Below are positions 1 to 7,318 of a DNA stretch of 49,214 nt, in pieces. A program made the translations under genes and the position numbers. Position 1 is the first letter of the stretch; every line of letters starts with the position of its first letter. The DNA comes from COE1 sp045579665 (GTDB taxonomy: Bacteria; Bacillota; Clostridia; Lachnospirales; Lachnospiraceae): the NCBI GenBank assembly GCA_045579665.1, contig JAZNMO010000025.1, forward strand, positions 1 to 49,214, read 5' to 3'. The notes under the pieces are model-generated. The model searched no databases. It saw only the letters and a list, made by a program, of their open reading frames with translations, and was not told the DNA's origin.

Positions 1-1
1 C

Positions 2-142
2 GTAGAGAAGACATGGCCAATGCACTCACCTAACGTAGAGAAGGTAGAGGTAGTTAGAAAGGGTAAAGTTAGAAGAGCTAAGCTTAACTACTTAAGAGAC
101 CGTGTTGGTAAGGCTGCTAAGGTTAAAGAGTTAGTTAAATAA
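2..142 (+). CDS. rplS: 50S ribosomal protein L19, C-terminal part
   Basis: The window opens inside a frame of 46 residues ending in TAA. It contains the L19 signature HSPNVEKVEVVRKG followed by VRRAKLNYLRD, and ends in a basic tail. L19 sits at the interface of the ribosomal subunits. The N-terminal part lies before the window. The next genes (rbgA, rnhB, then ylqG- and ylqH-like genes) match the order after rplS in Bacillus subtilis, which supports the call. A strong terminator follows 25 bases after the stop. Confidence 0.95.
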   Translation, partial: VEKTWPMHSPNVEKVEVVRKGKVRRAKLNYLRDRVGKAAKVKELVK

Positions 143-167
143 TTTAATCTGAGAAATCGTGATTAAG

Positions 168-195
168 GGCGGAGCCGTTTGGCTTCGCCTTTTTA
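168..195 (+). terminator. Intrinsic terminator of rplS
   Basis: GGCGGAGCC, a GTTT loop and GGCTTCGCC (one G-U pair) are followed by a run of five T. It ends the ribosomal-protein transcript. Its T tract is also the left edge of the perfect palindrome at 189-225. Confidence 0.9.
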
Positions 196-396
196 TTTGA
201 TAGGAATTTCCTATCAAATAAAAAGCTGCTCCGCGAGGATGCACACGCAAAAGCAAAGAAGATGTCGCATAAATGCGACGCTTTTGCGGCGCGGAATGTG
301 CTTTCAGCACATTCTTTCTTATGCGCAGAATCGCATAGAGAAAATTATCACTTCGTGATATGCGATTCGCGCGGCAAAGTGGACTTGTCCACTTTG
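189..396. repeat. Chain of six perfect short inverted repeats
   Basis: This gene-free stretch (143-538 is non-coding) holds consecutive perfect inverted repeats: 189-225 (18-bp arms, 1-nt centre), 264-279 (GTCGCAT/AA/ATGCGAC), 294-314 (GAATGTGCT/TTC/AGCACATTC), 320-337 (TATGCG arms), 346-360 (TATCAC/TTC/GTGATA) and 375-396 (CAAAGTGGAC/TT/GTCCACTTTG). Outer arms enclose some of them: CGCAAAAGC 246-254 with GCTTTTGCG 280-288, and GAATCGCATA 328-337 with TATGCGATTC 359-368. It lies between the rplS terminator and the lepB promoter. The arms differ in sequence while the loops tend to be TTC. Function is unknown; an 88-codon frame across it is probably chance. Confidence 0.8.
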
Positions 397-429
397 TTCT
401 TTTTTATAGAAATGTCATATTTACCCCAC

Positions 430-458
430 TTGAATCGAACACATAATTGCGTTATACT
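430..458 (+). promoter_or_regulatory. Sigma-A promoter for the lepB-rbgA operon
   Basis: TTGAAT (430-435), a 17-bp spacer and TATACT (453-458) form a near-consensus vegetative promoter. The start point would be near 465, giving a leader of about 75 nt before the gene at 539. It lies just beyond the hairpin chain, so the chain would not be in this transcript. Confidence 0.7.
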
Positions 459-538
459 ATTATTATATATGCGCTCGTTGCTAAACAGCACCGTAAGAGA
501 GCAAAAAAGAATAAGAAGATATATTTAAGGATTTACAG

Positions 539-1120
539 ATGGCTAGAAGAAAAGGATTAACCTTTTATCAGAAGAAAAAGAAGTTAAATGTGGCTCTGAT
601 TAATGAGATATTTGGTTGGATATTCAGCATTTTTGCGTCAATCTTATTGGCGGTGGTGCTGGTGTATTGCGTGGGAATCAAGACTACGGTGATTGGTTCA
701 TCCATGGAGCCTGGCTTATATAATGGACAGGAGATTTATCTTAATCAGGTGATATACAGGGTATCTAAACCGAAGGTAGGGGACGTGGTTGTTTTCCTTC
801 CAAATGGTAATGAGAAGACTCACTACTATGTGAAACGAGTGGTTGGTACACCGGGAGATACATTAGTAATTAAGAATGGCATCCTGTATGTGAATGATGT
901 GATACAGGATGATTATTTCAATGATAAGATAGCAGAGGCAGGCGTTTTGGAGAGTGAACTGACGCTTGGTGATGATGAGTATTTTGTAATCGGTGATAAT
1001 TGCAATAATAGTGAAGACAGTAGAAATGCCAATATCGGAACAGTGAAAAAGAGTTATATCATAGGTAAGGCTTGGTTTCACACAGCAAAGGAAGATAGTG
1101 GCATGGGATTTATAGAGTAG
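539..1120 (+). CDS. lepB: Signal peptidase I (first copy)
   Basis: This 193-residue type I signal peptidase (S26 family) removes signal peptides of exported proteins on the outer face of the membrane. A basic N-terminus is followed by one membrane segment (about residues 24-46). The catalytic serine is Ser55 in GSSMEP, the general base is Lys99 in YYVKRVVG, and the conserved box FVIGDNCNNSEDSR is near residue 150. AAGGA lies 8 nt before the ATG. It starts the operon with rbgA 24 nt downstream, and a second lepB follows rbgA. A small single-anchor enzyme of this kind is typical of Gram-positive bacteria. Confidence 0.93.
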   Translation: MARRKGLTFYQKKKKLNVALINEIFGWIFSIFASILLAVVLVYCVGIKTTVIGSSMEPGLYNGQEIYLNQVIYRVSKPKVGDVVVFLPNGNEKTHYYVKRVVGTPGDTLVIKNGILYVNDVIQDDYFNDKIAEAGVLESELTLGDDEYFVIGDNCNNSEDSRNANIGTVKKSYIIGKAWFHTAKEDSGMGFIE

Positions 1121-1144
1121 ATTATAGAAAGGCAAGGTTATCAG

Positions 1145-2032
1145 ATGGCGAATTATCAGTGGTATCCGGGACATATGACTAAGGCAAAGAGAATGATGCA
1201 GGAAGACATTAAGCTCATTGACCTTGTGATTGAACTGGTGGATGCAAGAATCCCGCTCAGTAGCAGGAATCCGGATATTGATGAATTGGGAAAGAATAAA
1301 GCAAGATTGATTTTGTTGAACAAGTCTGATTTGGCAGACCCAAGACAGAATAAACAGTGGATGGAGTACTTTCAGGCAAAGGGCTTCCATGTAGTAGAGA
1401 TTAATTCCAAGACAGGAAGCGGTATCAAGTCGATTAACGGTGTGGTACAGGAGGCTTGTAAGGAAAAGATAGAACGTGACAGAAGACGTGGTATTATTAA
1501 TCGTCCTGTACGTGCAATGGTTGTTGGTATTCCGAATGTTGGTAAGTCTACTTTTATCAATGCGTTTGCCGGAAAAGCATGTGCTAAGACCGGTAATAAG
1601 CCGGGAGTTACCAAGGGTAAGCAGTGGATTCGGCTGAATAAGAGTCTGGAGCTTTTGGATACACCCGGCATTTTGTGGCCGAAGTTTGAGGACCAGTTGG
1701 TAGGCTTGAAGCTTGCATTGATTGGTTCTATTAATGATGAGATTTTGCATCAGGATGAACTGGCGTATGAGTTGATTAAGCTGTTAAAGAATGGATATGC
1801 AGACCTTTTAAAGAGCAGATATGAGATTGAACTTGCAGATGATCCATATCAGGTGTTGCGCGATATCAGTATCAGCAGACACTGTTTTTTAAAGGGGGAA
1901 GAGCCGGATATTATGAAGGCTTCTTCTATATTAATAGAAGACTTTAGAAACGGAAGATTAGGCAGAATTACAATGGAGTCTCCGACACTATCGGAGCAAG
2001 CATCGTTGGATTCTGAGGTGACAGGTGAGTAG
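1145..2032 (+). CDS. rbgA: Ribosome biogenesis GTPase RbgA (YlqF)
   Basis: This 295-residue circularly permuted GTPase is needed in related bacteria for late assembly of the 50S subunit. The start MANYQWYPGHMTKA is the family hallmark. The G motifs come in permuted order: G4 NKSD at 59-62, then G1 GIPNVGKS at 128-135, then G3 DTPG at 172-175, followed by a helical RNA-binding C-terminal domain. AAGG precedes the ATG. It lies between two signal peptidase genes, with rplS upstream and rnhB downstream, which is the usual rbgA neighbourhood. Its stop overlaps the possible GTG start of the next gene. Confidence 0.95.
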   Translation: MANYQWYPGHMTKAKRMMQEDIKLIDLVIELVDARIPLSSRNPDIDELGKNKARLILLNKSDLADPRQNKQWMEYFQAKGFHVVEINSKTGSGIKSINGVVQEACKEKIERDRRRGIINRPVRAMVVGIPNVGKSTFINAFAGKACAKTGNKPGVTKGKQWIRLNKSLELLDTPGILWPKFEDQLVGLKLALIGSINDEILHQDELAYELIKLLKNGYADLLKSRYEIELADDPYQVLRDISISRHCFLKGEEPDIMKASSILIEDFRNGRLGRITMESPTLSEQASLDSEVTGE

Positions 2033-2033
2033 G

Positions 2034-2591
2034 ATGAAGAATATATTAAAAGAGATATTGTGCACCAGTGTATATTTGCTGGTGGCGCTTTGTGTGGCTT
2101 ATTTGATTATTACTTATGTGGGACAGAGAACACAGGTGAAGGGTGCCAGTATGGAGTGTACCTTATATGATGAGGATACACTGATTGTAGATAAGATTAG
2201 CTATCGTTTTTCAGATCCCGAGAGATTTGACATTATTGTATTTCCATATCAGTATAAGACAGATACCTATTACATTAAGAGAATCATCGGATTGCCTGGC
2301 GAGACTGTTAGAATTGATTTAGAGGGAAATATCTATATTACTGCACCGGGAGCGGAGCAGGAGGAGCTTTTGGTTGAGTCATACGGTAAGGAGATTATAC
2401 AGTATCCCGGACTTGCGATAGACCCTGTAGTACTTGATGAGAATGAATACTTTGTATTGGGTGATAATCGTAATAACAGCTCAGATAGTCGTAGTGCTGA
2501 TGTCGGTAATATTAGGAGAGAGGATATTATTGGTAGAGCATGGCTTCGTATCTGGCCGTTGGAGGATTTTAAGTTCTTAGATGACAAGTAG
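2034..2591 (+). CDS. lepB: Signal peptidase I (second copy)
   Basis: This is a second type I signal peptidase, about 185 residues. It has an N-terminal membrane segment (about 10-30), the catalytic serine in GASMECTLY, the lysine base in YYIKRIIGLPGE and the box FVLGDNRNNSSDSR. Either GTG 2025 (preceded by GAGGTGA) or ATG 2034 (preceded by AGGTGA at 2023-2028) could start it; the ATG, one base after the rbgA stop, was chosen. The active-site context differs from the first copy (ECTLY versus EPGLY), which may reflect different substrates. That is inference. Confidence 0.92.
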   Translation: MKNILKEILCTSVYLLVALCVAYLIITYVGQRTQVKGASMECTLYDEDTLIVDKISYRFSDPERFDIIVFPYQYKTDTYYIKRIIGLPGETVRIDLEGNIYITAPGAEQEELLVESYGKEIIQYPGLAIDPVVLDENEYFVLGDNRNNSSDSRSADVGNIRREDIIGRAWLRIWPLEDFKFLDDK

Positions 2592-2609
2592 AAAGGACAA
2601 TGTACTACT

Positions 2610-3368
2610 ATGGAGAAGAAGATAGGTGAGATTAAAAAAGAATTGATGGCAGCTAATGAAAAAGAGCTGCCTCTTTTTGTGCAGACATATGAAAGTGATG
2701 AAAGAGCAGGCGTGCAGACTTTGGTTGCAAAGGCAAGGAAATCAATTGATGCTTTGGAGAAAGAGATAGCGCGTACAGAAGAGATGAAACGATATGAGAA
2801 AGAGTACGAGCATCTGGGTTATGTTTGCGGTATTGATGAGGTTGGAAGAGGACCGTTGGCAGGGCCGGTGGTAGCGTGTGCGGTGATTTTGCCAAAGGAT
2901 TGCAAGATACTGTATTTAAATGATTCCAAGCAACTGACAGCGAAGAAGAGAGAGGAATTGTTCGATATTATTATGGAGGAAGCGGTTGGTGTAGGAATCG
3001 GCTGTGTTTCTCATGAGAGAATTGATGAGATTAATATTCTGCAGGCAACCTATGAGGCGATGCGTGAGGCTATCAGCAAATTGCCGGTAAAGCCCGATAT
3101 ATTATTAAATGATGCTGTGACCATTCCACAGGTGGATATTACACAGGTGCCGATTATTAAGGGCGATGCCAAGAGTGTATCTATAGCAGCTGCAAGTATT
3201 GTTGCCAAAGTAACAAGAGATAGAATGATGGAGGAGTATGATAAGCTCTATCCCCAGTATCAGTTTGCATCAAATAAGGGCTATGGTGCAGCGGTGCATA
3301 TTGCGGCGATTAAGGAAATTGGTCCTTCGCCGATTCATAGAAGAACATTTATCGGAAACTTTATGTAA
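2610..3368 (+). CDS. rnhB: Ribonuclease HII
   Basis: This 252-residue RNase HII cuts RNA in RNA-DNA hybrids and incises at single ribonucleotides in DNA. Active-site residues are visible as Asp76 and Glu77 in CGIDEVGRGPLAGP and Asp168 in LLNDAVTIP. A helical N-terminal extension of about 70 residues is typical of Firmicutes enzymes. AAAGGA precedes the ATG. It belongs to the lepB-rbgA operon. A second RNase H gene (rnhA) lies at 27477. Confidence 0.95.
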   Translation: MEKKIGEIKKELMAANEKELPLFVQTYESDERAGVQTLVAKARKSIDALEKEIARTEEMKRYEKEYEHLGYVCGIDEVGRGPLAGPVVACAVILPKDCKILYLNDSKQLTAKKREELFDIIMEEAVGVGIGCVSHERIDEINILQATYEAMREAISKLPVKPDILLNDAVTIPQVDITQVPIIKGDAKSVSIAAASIVAKVTRDRMMEEYDKLYPQYQFASNKGYGAAVHIAAIKEIGPSPIHRRTFIGNFM

Positions 3369-3401
3369 TCGTTCAACGTCAAAGGGGAAGAAGGTGAAGC
3401 G

Positions 3402-5135
3402 ATGGACGGATTCGGACATTTATCAGGTATGGGGCAGCCTGTCAGCAGAGGTGTCAGTTATCAGCCTAATGTAGTAACTGTAGACTTAAGCCAGCTAAAG
3501 CAAGGAGATGTCTTTAAGGGTGAAATTACGGCAGTAAGTGGTGAAGAAGTGCAGCTTTATCTTGGAAGCGGGCAGTATATGCAGGCAAGATTAGAGCATG
3601 ATGTACAGCTGGCATTAGGACAGATATTGAATTTTCAGGTACAGTCAAATACAGGGGATAAGCTGGTGCTTAAGCCTCTTTATCAGAATGCCTATCAGCA
3701 GAGAGTGGGCGAAGCAGCACTTAAGGCAGCAGGAATACCTGTAAATGAGAAGAACATGCAGTTAATCGCGAAAATGATAGAGAATGGTCTGCCGATACAT
3801 AAGGAGTCTGTAGGGAAGCTGTATCGTCAGATGCTTGGTACACCTAAGGCTTCTATGGAGCAGCTTATGCAGATGAATCGAATGCAGTTAAAGGTTACAC
3901 CGGAGAGTCTTTTACAATATCAGAAGTATGAAGGCTTACAGCATAGTTTGACAGCGGCAATACAGGATATGGCAGATGAGGTGTTTCAGGTATATGATGC
4001 ATTGCAGAATAATGTAAAGGGAGAGATATTGTCACAGGCTGATAGTCTGTCGGGACTAGGAGATTTGGCGCAGGCAACATCTGTACAGACGGAGGTCTTG
4101 TTGCAGAAGCAGGCGGGTGTGGCGACAGATCAGAATGGTCAGGTAGGCGGAACGAACGTAGTAGAACAGATGGTGCAGGAAAACCCAGAAAATCGCATTG
4201 ACGGACATGGTGCGTTGCTACAGAAGTCTATGAATGGTGTGACGTTTATGGATAGAGTGCTACAGTTTTTGAGTGTCGGTAAGAATACAGAAGCAGGGGC
4301 AGGACAGTCTCATAACAGCGCAGAAATACAGCTGCAATTCATGGAGAAGTCAAGTCAGTCAGCTCCACAGCAGATGGCGGATACGCTGATACAAGGATTG
4401 CGAGAGAATCAGCTTTCGTTGCAGGATTTGGAAGGCTTGTTCCGAACAACGCTTTCACAAACTGAGCTTGGAACGGATTTTGTCAGGGAAGTGAAGGAAA
4501 AGCTTTTTGCTTCAGAAACATTTCGTAGTCGTTTGCAGGGAGAGATGGAAGCGAATTGGAGATTAACGCCTGACGAGATTATGGAGGATAAGACACCACA
4601 GTTTTATAAAAGACTTTATGAGCAGAGCAATGAGCTTTCAAGGCTGCTGAATGAAGCAACGCAGGAAGTATCTGTGCAGACAGGTAGTGCACGAAATGTT
4701 CAGCAGAATATAGAGTTTATGAATCAGTTGAATCAGGTCTTTCAGTATGTGCAGTTACCACTCAAACTATCAGAAAATAATGCGCATGGAGAGTTATATG
4801 TGTTTACGAATAAAAGAAACCTTGCAAAACGTGATGGCAGTGTGACGGCATTGCTGCATTTGGATATGGAGCATCTGGGAAATATGGATATTCATGTTGC
4901 AATGCAGCTGGATTCCAATCAGGTTACTACCCGATTTGCAGTACAGGAAGAGATGCTGGAGTTTGTAGGTGCCCATATGGATTCTTTGATCAGGCGTTTG
5001 AAAGAAAAAGGCTATACCTGTCATACGAGCTGTGAGACAGGAGTGGAAGAAAAGTCAGTTATTGAATATGTAGAGGAACAGATCGCAGGAACGACGGTTC
5101 CGTTGATGTATCAGACCTTTGATATTAGGGCATAG
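3402..5135 (+). CDS. YlqG-like protein with FliK-type C-terminal domain
   Basis: This 577-residue protein occupies the ylqG position beside rnhB. The N-terminal 90 residues contain a small beta-rich segment (KQGDVFKGEITAVSGEEVQL). The middle is glutamine-rich and helical. The C-terminal 120 residues resemble the flagellar hook-length control domain of FliK (LLHLDMEHLGNMDIHVAMQL, then paired helices ending near RRLKEKGY). No signal peptide or membrane segment is seen. GAAGGTGA precedes the ATG. With the next gene, an FlhB-tail-like protein, it forms an orphan FliK/FlhB pair outside any visible flagellar operon. Its function is unknown. Confidence 0.75.
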   Translation: MDGFGHLSGMGQPVSRGVSYQPNVVTVDLSQLKQGDVFKGEITAVSGEEVQLYLGSGQYMQARLEHDVQLALGQILNFQVQSNTGDKLVLKPLYQNAYQQRVGEAALKAAGIPVNEKNMQLIAKMIENGLPIHKESVGKLYRQMLGTPKASMEQLMQMNRMQLKVTPESLLQYQKYEGLQHSLTAAIQDMADEVFQVYDALQNNVKGEILSQADSLSGLGDLAQATSVQTEVLLQKQAGVATDQNGQVGGTNVVEQMVQENPENRIDGHGALLQKSMNGVTFMDRVLQFLSVGKNTEAGAGQSHNSAEIQLQFMEKSSQSAPQQMADTLIQGLRENQLSLQDLEGLFRTTLSQTELGTDFVREVKEKLFASETFRSRLQGEMEANWRLTPDEIMEDKTPQFYKRLYEQSNELSRLLNEATQEVSVQTGSARNVQQNIEFMNQLNQVFQYVQLPLKLSENNAHGELYVFTNKRNLAKRDGSVTALLHLDMEHLGNMDIHVAMQLDSNQVTTRFAVQEEMLEFVGAHMDSLIRRLKEKGYTCHTSCETGVEEKSVIEYVEEQIAGTTVPLMYQTFDIRA

Positions 5136-5145
5136 GGGGATGGAT

Positions 5146-5454
5146 ATGGCAAATGAGCTTGAGAAGAAGCAGAAGCCGAAACAGGCAGTAGCCTTAGAGT
5201 ATAATCCGGAGGACCAGGCACCTAAGGTGATTGCAGTAGGGCACGGTGCACTGGCTGAGAAAATCATAGACAAGGCAAAGGAGTCAGATATTCCGATTCA
5301 TAGAGATGATAAGCTGGCAGGAACACTTGCTAAGCTGGAGATAGGAGAAATGATTCCGCCGGAGCTATATGAAGTTGTTGCTGAAATATTGGTATTTGTA
5401 GACAGTATGGATAAGCTGAAGGCTAAGATGGAGCATTCGCGCGGGAAGAAATGA
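5146..5454 (+). CDS. FlhB-tail-like protein (YlqH family)
   Basis: This protein of about 102 residues matches the cytoplasmic C-terminal domain of the export switch protein FlhB without its membrane part. Visible landmarks are a basic start, ALEYNPEDQAPKVIAVGHGALAEKI, then IPIHRDDKLAGTLAKLEIGEMIPPELYEVVAEIL. The autocleaving NPTH motif of true FlhB is replaced by NPED, so self-cleavage is not expected. The start at 5146 was chosen because AGGGGG (5134-5139) is 6 nt upstream; ATG 5140 abuts it. The order rnhB-FliK-like-FlhB-like matches ylqG-ylqH in Bacillus. Confidence 0.85.
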   Translation: MANELEKKQKPKQAVALEYNPEDQAPKVIAVGHGALAEKIIDKAKESDIPIHRDDKLAGTLAKLEIGEMIPPELYEVVAEILVFVDSMDKLKAKMEHSRGKK

Positions 5455-5501
5455 TGCGTACAAAATGCCTTCATCATGGTAAGGCTTGAGATAGGAAAGG
5501 C

Positions 5502-5867
5502 ATGAAATACATGCAAAATAACAGAGAGATTGGCACAGAGTATGAGGAACGGGCTGTTGCATATTTGCGACAGCAGGGAATGCATATTCTTGAGAGAAAT
5601 TTTAGAAGCCGCAAGGGTGAGATCGATATTATTGCCAAGGATGGAGAATATATTGTATTTGTCGAGGTGAAATATCGTAAGTCTGAACAAAAGGGAACAC
5701 CTGCGGAGGCGGTAACCGTTGCAAAGCAAAAGACGATATGTCGTGTGGCGGATTACTATAGAATGAAGCATGGATTGGGGGAGTTTACACCAATTCGATA
5801 TGATGTGGTGGCGTGTAGCGAGGATGAGGTTACATGGTATCCTAATGCGTTTGCGCATATTTATTAG
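5502..5867 (+). CDS. yraN: YraN family (UPF0102) nuclease-fold protein
   Basis: This 121-residue protein carries the YraN pattern: GTEYEERAVAYLRQQG, ILERNFRSRKGEIDIIAKDGEYIVFVEVKYR, then a basic helix and IRYDVVAC. The E..EID...FVEVK arrangement is the restriction-endonuclease-like core, but its cellular job is not established. AGGAAAGG precedes the ATG. It continues the rnhB-ylqGH gene run and commonly lies near rnhB in other bacteria. Confidence 0.9.
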   Translation: MKYMQNNREIGTEYEERAVAYLRQQGMHILERNFRSRKGEIDIIAKDGEYIVFVEVKYRKSEQKGTPAEAVTVAKQKTICRVADYYRMKHGLGEFTPIRYDVVACSEDEVTWYPNAFAHIY

Positions 5868-5937
5868 TGAGATATATTGAGGAAACAAATTGTGAACGTT
5901 GATATAGAAAGATAATATCAATTGTGGAAGGATTAGA

Positions 5938-6849
5938 ATGCAGATAGAGTGGAATAAGAAGGGTGAAGCAGAGTCATTGGAGACAAAGCATTATTTATAT
6001 GAGGGATGTGGAGAAAATCAGGTAACAGTACCTTATCTGGTATTTCCTGGTTTGGAGCAGACCGGCATTGTAAAGCATCTCTTCACAACAAGATTTGGCG
6101 GCGTGAGCGTTGGCGAGTTTGCAAGCCTGAATCTAAGCTATACAAGAGGCGATGATAAGGCCTGTGTGGATGAGAATTACAGGCGTGTTGCTATGGCACT
6201 TGGTTGTAAGGTGGAGGATATTGTATGCTCGGACCAGACCCACACGGCAAATGTCAGAAGAGTAACGGCAGCAGATAAGGGAAAGGGCGTTGTTATCTCG
6301 CGGGACTATACGGATGTAGATGGCTTGATTACGAATGAAAGGGGCATTGCACTGGCTACTTTTTATGCGGACTGTGTACCGCTGTATATGGTAGATACAG
6401 CGAACAAAGCGATTGGATTATCACATTCAGGCTGGCGAGGAACGGTACAGAGGATTGGAGCTGTTACCTTACAGGAGATGGCAAAGGCATATGGAACAGA
6501 GCCTTACAACGTAAAGGTTGCGATTGGACCGTCTATCTGTCAGGACTGCTATGAGGTGAGTGAGGATGTTGCACAGGAGTTTAGCAAGGAATTTCCGAAG
6601 GTGGCTGATTATATAGTGGAGTTTGCAAAAAGAGGCTTGGGAGAGAGCTTGTTTTATCAAAAGCCTAACGGCAAGTACCAGTTAAACCTTTGGTTTGCGA
6701 ATTATATAGTATTTCGTGAGGCAGGAGTGCCGGACGAACAGATTGAGATTACAGATGTATGTACCTGTTGCAATAGTGAGCTTTTGTTCAGCCATCGTGC
6801 AAGTCATGGCAGACGCGGTAACTTAGGGGCATTTTTGATGCTAAAGTAG
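5938..6849 (+). CDS. pgeF: Laccase-domain protein, PgeF/YlmD family
   Basis: This 303-residue member of the multicopper-polyphenol-oxidase-like family (YfiH/YlmD) is described as a peptidoglycan editing factor or purine nucleoside phosphorylase. Motifs visible are LFTTRFGGVS, CSDQTHTANV, FYADCVPLYM, GLSHSGWRGT and FSHRASHGRRGNLGAF. The Cys and His residues in the second to fourth motifs form the expected metal site. AAGGA lies upstream of the ATG. Its stop is only 11 bases before the -35 element of the tyrS T-box promoter, and no terminator is seen between them. Confidence 0.88.
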   Translation: MQIEWNKKGEAESLETKHYLYEGCGENQVTVPYLVFPGLEQTGIVKHLFTTRFGGVSVGEFASLNLSYTRGDDKACVDENYRRVAMALGCKVEDIVCSDQTHTANVRRVTAADKGKGVVISRDYTDVDGLITNERGIALATFYADCVPLYMVDTANKAIGLSHSGWRGTVQRIGAVTLQEMAKAYGTEPYNVKVAIGPSICQDCYEVSEDVAQEFSKEFPKVADYIVEFAKRGLGESLFYQKPNGKYQLNLWFANYIVFREAGVPDEQIEITDVCTCCNSELLFSHRASHGRRGNLGAFLMLK

Positions 6850-6859
6850 AAAAAGATAA

Positions 6860-6888
6860 TTGACAAATAAAAAATAGGTTACTATAAT
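6860..6888 (+). promoter_or_regulatory. Sigma-A promoter for the tyrS T-box transcript
   Basis: TTGACA (6860-6865), a 17-bp spacer and TATAAT (6883-6888) form a consensus vegetative promoter. Transcription would begin near 6895. Confidence 0.88.
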
Positions 6889-6894
6889 CTATTA

Positions 6895-7212
6895 ATATAA
6901 ATATTGAAAATAAAAGCGATGAAAAGAATAAGTAGTATGCAGGGAAACTTACAGAAAGCAGCCGGTAGATGAGAGGCGCAAGGGAAGCTGGATATGAATA
7001 CCTCTTGGAGCTGCACACCGAAAGCATTGTATGGATGAGAGTAGGCTGTGACGGAAGCCCGAACGTTATATCGGGAGAGTATCATTTCTATTCCAGTTTC
7101 GGATAGGAGTCGTACTTACTAAGGCATATGATGCGAGTCATATGTAAATAAAGGTGGTAACACGGGTATTAACCTCGTCCTTTAACGTAACAGATAAAGG
7201 GCGGGGCTTTTA
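6895..7212 (+). promoter_or_regulatory. T-box leader of tyrS (tyrosine specific)
   Basis: A leader of about 320 nt binds uncharged tRNA and controls termination before tyrS. The T-box core AAAGGTGGTAACACGGG lies at 7150-7166. It is followed by the terminator stem CCTCGTCCTTT (7173-7183) with AAAGGGCGGGG (7196-7206) and a T run. A likely specifier is TAC at 6999-7001, in GAATACCTC, which codes for tyrosine and agrees with the gene controlled. Uncharged tRNA-Tyr pairing with the T-box would favour the antiterminator. Confidence 0.9.
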
Positions 7213-7255
7213 TTTTGTGTCAAACACAAAATATTGCTCCGCCGGGATGTGCACT
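7199..7255. repeat. Post-terminator palindrome module (tyrS copy)
   Basis: TATTTTGTGT/CAA/ACACAAAATA (7211-7233) is a perfect hairpin directly after the T-box terminator. It is followed by GCTCCGCCGGGATGTGCAC. GCTCCGCC can pair with GGCGGGGC of the terminator stem (one G-U pair). The same layout follows the rplS terminator (189-245), where the palindrome is followed by GCTCCGCGAGGATGCACAC. Confidence 0.65.
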
Positions 7256-7318
7256 CGTTGCATTAGTCCATCTATTATTTGCCGGTGCTGGGCTGATACA
7301 GCATAGAAAGAGGAGAAT

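Noticed and set aside
189..396. CRISPR array
   Set aside because: The palindromes differ in sequence, there are no equal-length spacers and no cas genes are in the window.
262..528. 88-codon plus-strand frame near the window start
   Set aside because: It runs through the hairpin chain and the lepB promoter, lacks a ribosome site, and its residues simply mirror the inverted repeats.
863..1750. 295-codon minus-strand frame opposite lepB and rbgA
   Set aside because: It lies antisense to two well-identified genes, is rich in Ile, Leu, Cys and His as shadow frames are, and shows no domain or start signal.
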